This document shows, piece after piece, positions 14,654 through 21,810 of a DNA stretch of 29,280 nt (position 1 is the stretch's first letter; each line of letters begins with the position of its first letter). Below the pieces are notes generated by a model. It had not been told where the DNA came from. It did no database searches and worked only from the letters and a program-made list of their open reading frames with translations. The translations under genes were made by a program, and so were the position numbers. The stretch comes from a virus. Location: IMG/VR virus record IMGVR_UViG_3300026471_000376, positions 1 to 29,280 of that record; one strand, 5' to 3'.

Positions 14654-16570
14654 TTACTCCTTCAATTGGTTTTCATCTAATAGTTTACTATCTTCTTTAT
14701 CAGACTTAAATACTAAATTCTTTTTATCTAAAGCTTCAAATAATTGTTTGTTTTTTAAAAAAGATACTTTAGCACTTTCAAGGGATAATGGGCTACCTCC
14801 TTTAAAATTATTACGTAAAGAATCAGAATCATTTTTATCTTTATTTTTCATACCCGCAACTCCTAATCTATCTTTACCAAAGTTAGAATCTTGTTTGTTT
14901 CTACTAGTAACAGTATCTTGTGGGCGACCTAATTTAGGTTCATCTTCATTATAACCATCAGGTACATTACCTGGGTCTGACATTGTTCTTCCTTTACCAT
15001 ATAATGAAGCTAAATCATGAGGTGTACCATAGGATTTACCTGTCTCTACTGGGTCATTACCTTCTGCTTCAATTTGAGTTATTCTAAATTTACGTTTAGC
15101 ATCTTCCCTAGATAAATCTCTATATTCATCATATTGATCTTCGCTAAAGTGGTATACATTATCATAGATCCAATCTGAAGGTACTAAACCTTGTTCTAAC
15201 AATTGTTGAGATAATTCTGTTTTTGATTTTAACAATTCAATTTTTTCTTGTTCTAATACTATTGATGGGCTAGCCATTTCTAATGTAAAATTAGTTAATG
15301 TTTCATCTGTATAACCTTGGGTATACAAATGTACTAAAGCAATTTTATTTAATTCTGATAGTATTATTCTTTGGAGTCTTTCAATAGTACGAGCGAATCT
15401 AATATCTTGGGCTGCTAACGTTGATTTACCTTCAATATCTTCTTCATATCCTAAGAATGCTTTTGGTATTTTAAGTGCAGCAAATAACTTACCTCTTAAA
15501 TACTCTACATCTTGAATACCATCATATTGTAATCCAGGTGCAGTCTCAATTTTAGTTGTTTGATCATTTCCACGAACGGGGATATAAAAGTCTTCCAACA
15601 TATTTTGTTGGTTAAATTTTAAATTGTAATCACCTGTTTTATTATCCTGGAATGGAGTACGTTTTAGGTTACTAATTGTTTTTTGCATAAAGGCATCTAT
15701 CTCATTTGGAGGGATAGAACCAACATTCATATAAAAAATACGTTTTTCAGGAGCACGTGAAATTCTATGAATTAACATAGCATCTTCCATTAAAACATAT
15801 TGTTTAAATAATTTACGAGCGGGTTCGATATATGATCTACCATATGGTAAATAGTTAACATCAGATATTAATCTAAAATGAGCCATTTCATAATTATCGA
15901 AAAATATTCCATTTTCATTAGATAAATTACCTGAAGTAGATCCAGGAACTGGATACATACCTGAACTTATGTTGTCCATTCCATCTATAGCATATCTATA
16001 TCTAATAGCTGATGGGTTTTTTGGATCAAACCCTTCTTGTCTTTCAATGTGATAAGCAGTATAAGGAACTACGTTATAAACACCAAATTTTTCTGCTATG
16101 TCTAATTTTAAGAAAAAATCACCATACTTACACATTTGACGTATCCACATCCATAAATTGAATTCTACATTTAATACATCATAAAATAAATTATATAATA
16201 TTTTTTGTATATCTTCATTAGCACTCCTAATTTGAAGTACTTCTCCCATATCATTTTTTAAAGTAGACTCATCAGCTAAAATATCTAAAGCAGAGGCAAT
16301 AATTGCATCATTATCCATTACATCATATTCTGAATATAATTGAGGTCTTAAATATTGGTAGTTAATATTAAATTGAGCCCCATATAAAGAGGAAGGACTG
16401 GTAGAGAATATTCTATTATATCTATCCATTAATGAATTGGTTTCTAATTCACCTGTAGATTGGATTTTACCACTATCAATTACTTTAATTTGATCACCAC
16501 CAACATTTCTGATTATTACGTCAGTTGAGAATAATCTTTTTAATCTTGTAAATACGCTTTTATCAGCCAT
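14654..16570 (-). CDS. gp20: Portal vertex protein, gp20-like
   Basis: 638-aa protein of T4 gp20 type (T4: 524 aa). Recognisable blocks include YGAQFNINYQYLRPQLYSEYDVMDNDAIIASALDILADE (about 63-101), the MWIRQMCKYGDFFLKLDI block (139-156), APEKRIFYMNVGSIPPNEI (273-291), the conserved EDFYIPVRGNDQTTKIETAPGL (334-355), and KALKIPKAFLGYEE-type sequence with KSTLAAQDIRFARTIERLQ (387-410). Twelve copies form the ring at the head vertex through which DNA enters and to which the neck attaches. About 110 extra C-terminal residues (from about 525) are polar, rich in Asp, Asn and Gly. The gene follows the terminase by 28 nt and carries a late-promoter-like box 14 nt before the ATG. Confidence 0.94.
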   Translation of the reverse strand: MADKSVFTRLKRLFSTDVIIRNVGGDQIKVIDSGKIQSTGELETNSLMDRYNRIFSTSPSSLYGAQFNINYQYLRPQLYSEYDVMDNDAIIASALDILADESTLKNDMGEVLQIRSANEDIQKILYNLFYDVLNVEFNLWMWIRQMCKYGDFFLKLDIAEKFGVYNVVPYTAYHIERQEGFDPKNPSAIRYRYAIDGMDNISSGMYPVPGSTSGNLSNENGIFFDNYEMAHFRLISDVNYLPYGRSYIEPARKLFKQYVLMEDAMLIHRISRAPEKRIFYMNVGSIPPNEIDAFMQKTISNLKRTPFQDNKTGDYNLKFNQQNMLEDFYIPVRGNDQTTKIETAPGLQYDGIQDVEYLRGKLFAALKIPKAFLGYEEDIEGKSTLAAQDIRFARTIERLQRIILSELNKIALVHLYTQGYTDETLTNFTLEMASPSIVLEQEKIELLKSKTELSQQLLEQGLVPSDWIYDNVYHFSEDQYDEYRDLSREDAKRKFRITQIEAEGNDPVETGKSYGTPHDLASLYGKGRTMSDPGNVPDGYNEDEPKLGRPQDTVTSRNKQDSNFGKDRLGVAGMKNKDKNDSDSLRNNFKGGSPLSLESAKVSFLKNKQLFEALDKKNLVFKSDKEDSKLLDENQLKE

Positions 16571-16584
16571 AATTTATTATTATT

Positions 16585-16595
16585 GTTATAAATAT
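16585..16595 (-). promoter_or_regulatory. Late-promoter-like box ATATTTATAAC before the portal gene
   Basis: Exact motif copy in the 28-nt terminase-portal gap, ending 14 nt before ATG 16570. Confidence 0.6.
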
Positions 16596-16598
16596 TAC

Positions 16599-18170
16599 CT
16601 AAAGGAGCCATCTAATATCTTCTTTATTTCCTCCCATATCTTGATGGTAAGGATTATCAGACCCTTTTGAAAAACCATACCCTCCTTGATATCCTGTTCT
16701 GTTTACAGTCATACCACCTAAGGCATTTTTAGTAGCTTGTAATCCTTGTTGTCTTAATTTTAATGCTGTATCTCTAATATACATAGCTATTCCAAAAGAC
16801 ATTACTAAATCATCATTATACCCACTTTGAGCTTCTGCTCTATTATTTTTCCATATAAAGGTTTTCATTTCTTCTAACAATCTTTTTGATTGGATTGTTA
16901 CTCCTTTATCACTAATATATTCTTGGAATTTACCTATCACCATAGGTCTAGTCCTAGAAGACATTGTAAAACCAGCTACCATTTTTGAGTGGTCTTGATA
17001 CTTATCAAAATACGAACTAGCATTTGGGGAATCACTCTTTTGTGAATAATAAAGGTTAGGATATTGTCTATCTAAAGCAACTTGTATAGTTGCCCAACCA
17101 ATATTAGCGTTTTCTATTACTAACATTGCTTCATTATATTCAGTAGCTAAACCAACTAATAAATGTCCATATTCTTTTGTACCTAATTGTCCTTTATATT
17201 CGGCAACTTGTACATTATTTGCTACATCAATTACATGACACGCTGAATAGTCTTTTCCATCGCCACGAGCAACGTCTGCTACTACTACATAATCTCTGGT
17301 GTAATCTGGTGATTCCCAAACCCATAAATTTTGGTCTGCTCCCCTTCTTTCCATAGGATCTTTTATATACGTTTTTTCATAAAAGTCTAAATATTCAGGG
17401 TAGAATACTATATCACCAGAGGTACTAAAATCACAATCACATTCCTGTGCCGCTAATCTAGGGTCACCTAGTAAGGAGTCTTGGGCATCTCTCCATGCTT
17501 GGTCTCTTTCAGGGTGTACATACCAAGGTAGTTTTATTGGTAAGAATTGGTTTTCTCTATTTTCAGCCCTAACCCATGTTTGGTGGAACCAATTACCAGT
17601 ACCATAAGGGGTAGATAATGCTATACAACCTCCCCCAGTTGCTAGGGTTTGTTGTGCTGAAGCCCATATTTCACCAATATTATCAATAAAAGCTGCTTCA
17701 TCAATTAGTAGTAAAGATACTGCTTCGGATCTACCTGCATCACTTGAAGCTGAGGTTGCTTTAATTTGTGAGCCGTTATTTAATCTTAAGGTTAATTTGT
17801 TATTTTCGGGAGCATCAATTTTAAGCCATGAAGGTAAATTTTCATACATGAATTTTACCTTTGTAACCATGTTTTTAGCTGTTTCTTGTTTTGTTGCTAT
17901 ACAAAGTATATTTTTATCCTTATGGAATATCATTAACCATAATGAATAACCTGCACCTAATGTTGAAATACCTAACTGTCTAGATTTTAATACTACATTA
18001 TAAGGATTATCTTGGAATAATTTAAGTACTTTTTCTTGAAAAGGGTATAAATTAAATTGTATGCGTCCACGTTGTGGGTGCTGTATATAACAGTATTTAC
18101 GCATAAAATGTACTGGGTCTTGAGCACATTTTAAATATTCTTGGCGTATTACTTTTTTTAAATCAGACAT
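16599..18170 (-). CDS. gp17: Terminase large subunit (DNA-packaging ATPase/nuclease), gp17-like
   Basis: 523-aa packaging motor with both domains. ATPase: adenine-binding FNLYPFQEKVL (39-49), Walker A-like KSRQLGIST (62-70), Walker B LLLIDEAAF (153-161), and coupling motif LSTPYGTGNWF (185-195). RNase H-type nuclease: VVADVARGDGKDYSA (296-310, Asp299), LVIENANIG (350-358, Glu353) and GYNDDLVMSFG (450-460, Asp453/454). It translocates DNA into the prohead through the portal and cuts concatemers. It is shorter than T4 gp17 (610 aa), mainly at the N-terminus, which begins close to the ATPase domain. The gene starts 1 nt after the stop of the membrane-protein gene at 18172..18576. Next to it T4 would carry 18 and 19 (sheath and tube), which are absent here; the portal follows directly. 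Confidence 0.96.
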   Translation of the reverse strand: MSDLKKVIRQEYLKCAQDPVHFMRKYCYIQHPQRGRIQFNLYPFQEKVLKLFQDNPYNVVLKSRQLGISTLGAGYSLWLMIFHKDKNILCIATKQETAKNMVTKVKFMYENLPSWLKIDAPENNKLTLRLNNGSQIKATSASSDAGRSEAVSLLLIDEAAFIDNIGEIWASAQQTLATGGGCIALSTPYGTGNWFHQTWVRAENRENQFLPIKLPWYVHPERDQAWRDAQDSLLGDPRLAAQECDCDFSTSGDIVFYPEYLDFYEKTYIKDPMERRGADQNLWVWESPDYTRDYVVVADVARGDGKDYSACHVIDVANNVQVAEYKGQLGTKEYGHLLVGLATEYNEAMLVIENANIGWATIQVALDRQYPNLYYSQKSDSPNASSYFDKYQDHSKMVAGFTMSSRTRPMVIGKFQEYISDKGVTIQSKRLLEEMKTFIWKNNRAEAQSGYNDDLVMSFGIAMYIRDTALKLRQQGLQATKNALGGMTVNRTGYQGGYGFSKGSDNPYHQDMGGNKEDIRWLL

Positions 18171-18171
18171 A

Positions 18172-18576
18172 CTATTTTACTAAAAGTATAGCAGCTATTA
18201 CTGCTACAGCTCCAGCTCCAGCTGTTAATTTATTTTTGAATTTTTGCTTTTTAACTTCAAGTCTTAATTTATTATTTAATTCTTGAGTAAAATTTAATTG
18301 AGATGTTTTTGAATTCAATATGGAATTGAAATTATTAATTTGGAAGTTAAGATTATTAATAATACTATCTTTTAATACAACTTTATTTTCTAATAAAGAG
18401 TATTTTTTTGCAACTAAACTTAATTCTTGTTTAAAACTATCCCCAGTTATCAAGTCTTTAATAACTAACCTGACTATTGGTTTTTTTAATTGAATCGAGG
18501 TGCTGTCTATAACGTTCTGTGAAAAACTGTTTAAGCTCATCATCCCCAAAAGAATCAACATTATTAACTTTCTCAT
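18172..18576 (-). CDS. Exported coiled-coil protein with C-terminal membrane anchor, spanin-like partner
   Basis: 134 aa. A signal peptide (1-19; basic MRK, hydrophobic LIMLILLGMMSL, then NSFS) is followed by Q20. Gln at +1 is the pattern reported for Bacteroidetes signal-peptidase I substrates. The mature part has a long coiled-coil stretch (about 50-112, rich in Leu/Asn/Lys) and ends in one membrane segment (TAGAGAVAVIAAILLV, 118-133) with one Lys after it. There is no lipobox Cys, unlike classical Rz1 or u-spanins. Its first 119 nt overlap, in another frame, the 3' end of the TM/coiled-coil gene at 18458..18841. The architecture and nesting suggest an envelope-disrupting lysis pair. An alternative is a periplasmic or inner-membrane protein of unrelated function. 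Confidence 0.65.
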   Translation of the reverse strand: MRKLIMLILLGMMSLNSFSQNVIDSTSIQLKKPIVRLVIKDLITGDSFKQELSLVAKKYSLLENKVVLKDSIINNLNFQINNFNSILNSKTSQLNFTQELNNKLRLEVKKQKFKNKLTAGAGAVAVIAAILLVK

Positions 18577-18841
18577 TTGTTTGTTTTTTTAATGTAACTA
18601 TTTTACTATCTTGTTTACTAATTTCTTGGTCTAGTTTGATTATTTGACCGTTTAAGGTATCAATTTCCAAGGTTAATTCTTCATTTATGTTATGTAAAGA
18701 ATTAATTTTACTTTCTAATGCCTCTATTTTACTATTATACTCATTGATATATTCATCTTCATTTGAAGAGTACATATTAATTAGGTAGTAAGCACCAAAA
18801 AATACTATAGCAATATATAAAAACCTTTCCTTAGATGACAT
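18458..18841 (-). CDS. N-terminally anchored coiled-coil membrane protein, i-spanin-like
   Basis: 127 aa with one N-terminal membrane segment (FLYIAIVFFGAYYLINMY, 7-24) preceded by MSSKER. A long coiled coil (about 30-92, with heptad-like I/L spacing in KIEALESKINSLHNINEEL and LNGQIIKLDQEISKQ) leads to a conserved-looking end, FGDDELKQFFTERYRQ (98-113). This is the plan of Rz-type inner-membrane spanins, which join an outer-membrane or periplasmic partner to fuse or break the envelope in lysis. The ATG overlaps the stop of the upstream gene (TAATG), so translation is coupled. The 3' third encodes the next protein's signal peptide in another frame. No endolysin or holin is seen nearby. Confidence 0.68.
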   Translation of the reverse strand: MSSKERFLYIAIVFFGAYYLINMYSSNEDEYINEYNSKIEALESKINSLHNINEELTLEIDTLNGQIIKLDQEISKQDSKIVTLKKQTNEKVNNVDSFGDDELKQFFTERYRQHLDSIKKTNSQVSY

Positions 18842-19590
18842 TATATCTTCTTTTTATCTAGAATACTTTCTAGTTCTTTTTTTAATTTAGTTTTTGCCTT
18901 TAAGATTTTTACTAGTTTTTCTTTTTCTTCACCTTCAGCTTTAGAATATTTCTTAGCTAATGACTTCATTTCACGGGTTAATAAAGCTAATTCATCCTTT
19001 GCTTTAGCTAAACCCTTAGTTTTTTTCATATCAGATTTAGATGGTTCTTTATCATCATCTTCTTTTATATCATAGGGGTTTTTATGGGGGTTTACAACGG
19101 CATCATATGCTTTACCAATATCACCACCATAAAATTCATCAGTAATTTTTTTACCCAACTTTTCTAATTGGTCACTAGGTAAATTACTTTCTTTTCCAAA
19201 TCCTTCTAGATAAAATTGGCCTATATCTTCATAGTCATAAGTAAAATCTTTCATTAATGGTGTTGCATCTTCATCTAAACGAAGTGAACCTGCACTATCT
19301 ATAATAGCTTGAACAAACCCCTTTTTATATGCTGTGGTATCTGGTCTGTTATCTAGGATGGATTTATCAAAATGCATATCAAATGCCTTTTCTCCAGCAT
19401 CATACCCCATTTCTTCTAAATATGCTAAACCTATATTAGCTTCTTCTATACCCGCTTCTTTTTTAGCTGCATCTAAATCTTTAACTGCTGCAGTTAATTC
19501 TTTAGTTTTTTTAATTTCTGCATCAGTATCCTCAGATAGGGTAGAGATAATGTTTTCTTTAATATATTTTTGTAATTCAGACTTTTTCAT
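18841..19590 (-). CDS. Putative core/internal virion protein, 249 aa
   Basis: Starts MKKSELQKYIKENIISTLSE, an amphipathic helix ending in an L-x-E sequence, followed by an Ala/Asp/Lys/Glu-rich middle (about 22-165) with GLAYLEEMGYDAGEKAF and FYLEGFGKES, and a strongly basic, coiled-coil-like C-terminus (DELALLTREMKSLAKKYS to KTKLKKELESILDKKK). No catalytic motif is visible. The N-terminal helix resembles ones in the other unrecognised proteins at 26239-29280 and 25781. It might be a capsid-targeting sequence removed by gp21, as in T4 internal proteins; this is hypothesis. The gene begins the unit that continues into the spanin-like pair and the terminase, with a late-promoter-like box 14 nt upstream. 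Confidence 0.62.
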   Translation of the reverse strand: MKKSELQKYIKENIISTLSEDTDAEIKKTKELTAAVKDLDAAKKEAGIEEANIGLAYLEEMGYDAGEKAFDMHFDKSILDNRPDTTAYKKGFVQAIIDSAGSLRLDEDATPLMKDFTYDYEDIGQFYLEGFGKESNLPSDQLEKLGKKITDEFYGGDIGKAYDAVVNPHKNPYDIKEDDDKEPSKSDMKKTKGLAKAKDELALLTREMKSLAKKYSKAEGEEKEKLVKILKAKTKLKKELESILDKKKI

Positions 19591-19604
19591 TATAATAAGG
19601 TTTT

Positions 19605-19615
19605 ATTATAAATAT
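19605..19615 (-). promoter_or_regulatory. Late-promoter-like box ATATTTATAAT before the 249-aa gene
   Basis: Exact motif copy in the 26-nt gap after the P-loop gene, ending 14 nt before ATG 19590. It would drive the 249-aa gene, the spanin-like pair and the terminase. Confidence 0.6.
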
Positions 19616-19616
19616 G

Positions 19617-20147
19617 TTAAAGATTAGTAAACTTTAATATTTGTTGAATTCGTTCTTCTGTAGACCCTGATATTACCTCTAAACCTCCTGCTTTATGTCC
19701 ATGTTTTCTGATGAGGGATGTAATAGTAGAATCAATTAAATTTCTATACTGTTCATTTGTTTCTCTAACCCCATTATCTTCAATTGGGATTCCTTTAGGA
19801 GAAATGTAAAATATACAATCATATTCTCTAACAAATTCACTGGCATATGTTTCAAATGCTTTCTTATCTTGGTAAGATATTGACTTAGCATTTAATGTAA
19901 AAGCCATAACATCAAGAACTGTTCTATCTGTAATGATATCTGTTTGGATCAATTCAGCACAACGTTCAGCTAAAAATATGGTTTGTCCCTTTAATGTTGA
20001 ATCAGTATTTAAGGGGATACCTTGTTCCATTAAAAATTTAGAACGTTCTGTTCTAAACATGTAATCTTTAAATTGCTTTGTATTTTTTAAAGCATTTACT
20101 AATGTAGTTTTACCTACACTCATTGTACCACATAAACCTATTTTCAT
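19617..20147 (-). CDS. P-loop ATPase/kinase of the NadR-like (AAA_28) type
   Basis: 176 aa beginning MKIGLCGTMSVGKTTLVNAL, with Walker A G7-T-M-S-V-G-K13-T-T. Further conserved-looking blocks are RTERSKFLMEQGIPLN (32-47), an aromatic-rich IFLAERCAELI helix, IITDRTVLDVMAFTL (71-85) in the place of the Walker B/kinase DR segment, and FYISPKG near 113. This resembles the NadR-type nicotinamide-riboside kinase/AAA_28 group of small nucleotide or nucleoside kinases. Substrate cannot be told from the sequence; nucleoside, NMN/NR or nucleotide kinase are options. It is the last of three genes in the non-structural island with the FAD oxidoreductase, starting 3 nt after the 89-aa gene ends. Confidence 0.75.
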   Translation of the reverse strand: MKIGLCGTMSVGKTTLVNALKNTKQFKDYMFRTERSKFLMEQGIPLNTDSTLKGQTIFLAERCAELIQTDIITDRTVLDVMAFTLNAKSISYQDKKAFETYASEFVREYDCIFYISPKGIPIEDNGVRETNEQYRNLIDSTITSLIRKHGHKAGGLEVISGSTEERIQQILKFTNL

Positions 20148-20150
20148 ATC

Positions 20151-20420
20151 TTAGTTTCTATAATCTGAAAGATGAGCTTTCATTGATTGGTTTTTATAAA
20201 AAGGTAATCCTTCTCTTTGTTGTCTAGCTTCATTCCATTCCTCTTTAGTATGTCTAATACCATATAAATGATATTCTCCCAATTTTTCTTTACCTTCAGG
20301 AAGTAAAGCATACCCTTCCCAATTATGTAATTTACCATCCCAGGTATAAGCGATAGTACCATCTTCGGGTTTAATTAATCTTCTACTTTGTGGAAATGGT
20401 GTTTTTGATGATTTTGTCAT
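20151..20420 (-). CDS. Hypothetical protein, 89 aa
   Basis: Small protein starting MTKSSKTPFPQSRRLIKPEDG. A central block, GTIAYTWDGKLHNWEGYALLPEGK with GEYHLYGIRHTKEEWNEARQ after it, looks like two short beta-hairpins plus a helix and ends FYKNQSMKAHLSDYRN. The W-G-K-x-H-N-W-E-G-x-A-L-L-P pattern resembles small MORN-like or 'toolkit' proteins of T4-like phages, but I cannot name a family. It begins 34 nt after the FAD-oxidoreductase stop with a second-class promoter-like box 11 nt before the ATG and is followed by the P-loop gene at 3 nt. Confidence 0.6.
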   Translation of the reverse strand: MTKSSKTPFPQSRRLIKPEDGTIAYTWDGKLHNWEGYALLPEGKEKLGEYHLYGIRHTKEEWNEARQQREGLPFYKNQSMKAHLSDYRN

Positions 20421-20431
20421 AATTTTTATTT

Positions 20432-20447
20432 GTTATCAATATACGAA
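20432..20447 (-). promoter_or_regulatory. Second-class promoter-like box TTCGTATATTGATAAC
   Basis: Shares TTCGTATATTRATA with the box before the FAD-oxidoreductase gene (21765-21779). It lies 11 nt before the 89-aa gene ATG. The last 11 bases (ATATTGATAAC) are one mismatch from the late-type motif. Confidence 0.45.
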
Positions 20448-20454
20448 ATTTATT

Positions 20455-21747
20455 TTAGTTATCCAAAAGTGATTCAGCAACATATACCCCTTGTGCACCA
20501 CTTACCGTTATACCTCTAGCTGATAAAGCATCGCCTACGAAGTGTACGTTAGAATACTTAGTGAGTGCTAAATTGGTATAATCGACAAGTGGCTCAGGTG
20601 ATAGATATTTTACTTCAGGTACATAAATACCCCAATCATCTTTTAATGTTGGGAATACTTTTTTCATATCCTCAATAAAATCATATACATACATAAAGTA
20701 TGGTTGCATTGATTTTGAAATTTTATGTAATGTATCTACTTGAATAGCTGATACATTTACACCTTCTGATGTTGTTGAAGGTTTTCTACTTGGACTATAA
20801 TATAATCCTGTACCATCTATTTGTAAATTTTTAACTACATCTCTTGACCAATCAAATGGTTTATCAATACCTTGCACTTCCATTAATATACCAAAATTGG
20901 TCATATCATTTCGGAATGCTTCATCTTTTTTAGCGTGTCCATTATATGAATGATCACCATATGTTTCTTCAACTGCTACATATGCTGCGTTATTGTTAGT
21001 ACAAAATGATCTTAATGATACACCTTTATCTTCAAATTTTCTATATAATTTGAAATCATAAGATACGTCAATTAATTTTTGGAAGTGTTTTTGTGGTGCT
21101 TCAAATCTAACACCTATTTGTACTGGTTTTGGTTCTGTGGGTAGATCATATTCTTCTGCTAATTGTTTGCCAAAATCAATACCTGATTTACCTACACCAA
21201 AAATAAGTTTATCATATGGTCTTCTAATTTTAATATTATTAGTTTCAACTATATTTTGATTAAAATGTATTTGAGTTACTTTAGTTTCCCAAATAAATTC
21301 TACACCACCATCAACTAAAAAGTCATACCAATTTTTACCTATTTCATGTAAATAATCTGTACCAACGTGCCATACTGGAAATAATCTTAATCCAAAATAT
21401 GGTTTAATAAAATCTGGTTCTGCAACTGGATTTGAACATTGTACTTCTTCTGGTTTAGGATGGAATCGTTTGAAATTATCAATTACTTGATCCATTAATT
21501 CCATTGCTTTTTCTTCACCACAATATTTAGATAATTGACCACCAATTGAAGTATGATAAGTTAATTTACCATCAGACCAACCTCCTGCTCCTAAGAAGCC
21601 TGTCATTACCTCTTCATATGGTCTTAAATATGGATCTTTACCCATATCAATTATGGTGATTTTACCTTTAAAACCATTATCAATTAGCTTAGTAGCAGCA
21701 TTTACATTTGCTACACCTGCTCCAATCATTACTACGTTTTTACTCAT
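20455..21747 (-). CDS. FAD-dependent oxidoreductase, COG2509-like
   Basis: 430-aa flavoprotein. The N-terminal Rossmann fold is VVMIGAGVANVNAATKL (5-21) with GAG at 9-11; the third Gly of G-x-G-x-x-G is replaced by Asn14. The acidic end of strand 2 lies in IIDMGKD. GAGGWSDGKLTYH (53-65) and KLIFGVGKSGIDFG (about 181-194) follow the pattern of COG2509-type dehydrogenases. The FAD-closing C-terminus is VHFVGDALSARGITVSGAQGVYVAESLL (about 399-426). The usual Cys-x-Cys-Pro-Gly-Gly centre of COG2509 appears altered to RSFCTNNNAAYVAVEE, so chemistry may differ. Substrate is unknown. It is cytosolic with no signal peptide. It heads a three-gene island between virion-type blocks, after a strong terminator and a second-class promoter-like box. 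It is a likely auxiliary metabolic or modification gene acquired by transfer. Confidence 0.78.
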   Translation of the reverse strand: MSKNVVMIGAGVANVNAATKLIDNGFKGKITIIDMGKDPYLRPYEEVMTGFLGAGGWSDGKLTYHTSIGGQLSKYCGEEKAMELMDQVIDNFKRFHPKPEEVQCSNPVAEPDFIKPYFGLRLFPVWHVGTDYLHEIGKNWYDFLVDGGVEFIWETKVTQIHFNQNIVETNNIKIRRPYDKLIFGVGKSGIDFGKQLAEEYDLPTEPKPVQIGVRFEAPQKHFQKLIDVSYDFKLYRKFEDKGVSLRSFCTNNNAAYVAVEETYGDHSYNGHAKKDEAFRNDMTNFGILMEVQGIDKPFDWSRDVVKNLQIDGTGLYYSPSRKPSTTSEGVNVSAIQVDTLHKISKSMQPYFMYVYDFIEDMKKVFPTLKDDWGIYVPEVKYLSPEPLVDYTNLALTKYSNVHFVGDALSARGITVSGAQGVYVAESLLDN

Positions 21748-21764
21748 ATTGTATTTTTCTTTAT

Positions 21765-21779
21765 GTATTAATATACGAA
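21765..21779 (-). promoter_or_regulatory. Second-class promoter-like box TTCGTATATTAATAC
   Basis: Lies 17 nt before the FAD-oxidoreductase ATG and 6 nt after the terminator hairpin. It shares TTCGTATATTRATA with the 20432-20447 box. Confidence 0.45.
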
Positions 21780-21782
21780 CTT

Positions 21783-21810
21783 AAAGTGGCGTCTCCAAAT
21801 GAGACGCCAC
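21783..21810 (-). terminator. Strong hairpin/terminator after the cupin gene
   Basis: Perfect 10-bp stem GTGGCGTCTC / GAGACGCCAC with a 5-nt loop (21786-21810). On the minus strand only TTT follows directly, so the U-tract is weak, but stem strength and placement 54 nt after the cupin stop support termination or mRNA 3'-end protection. Confidence 0.7.

Noticed and set aside
18172-18576. Interpretation as an Rz1-type outer-membrane lipoprotein
   Set aside because: There is no Cys near the signal-peptide cleavage site, so a lipid anchor is not supported.
20180-20362. Minus-strand open frame of 60 codons inside the 89-aa gene
   Set aside because: It is fully nested in a better-supported gene with no separate signals; unlike the 18172/18458 pair it shows no signal peptide or membrane segment.
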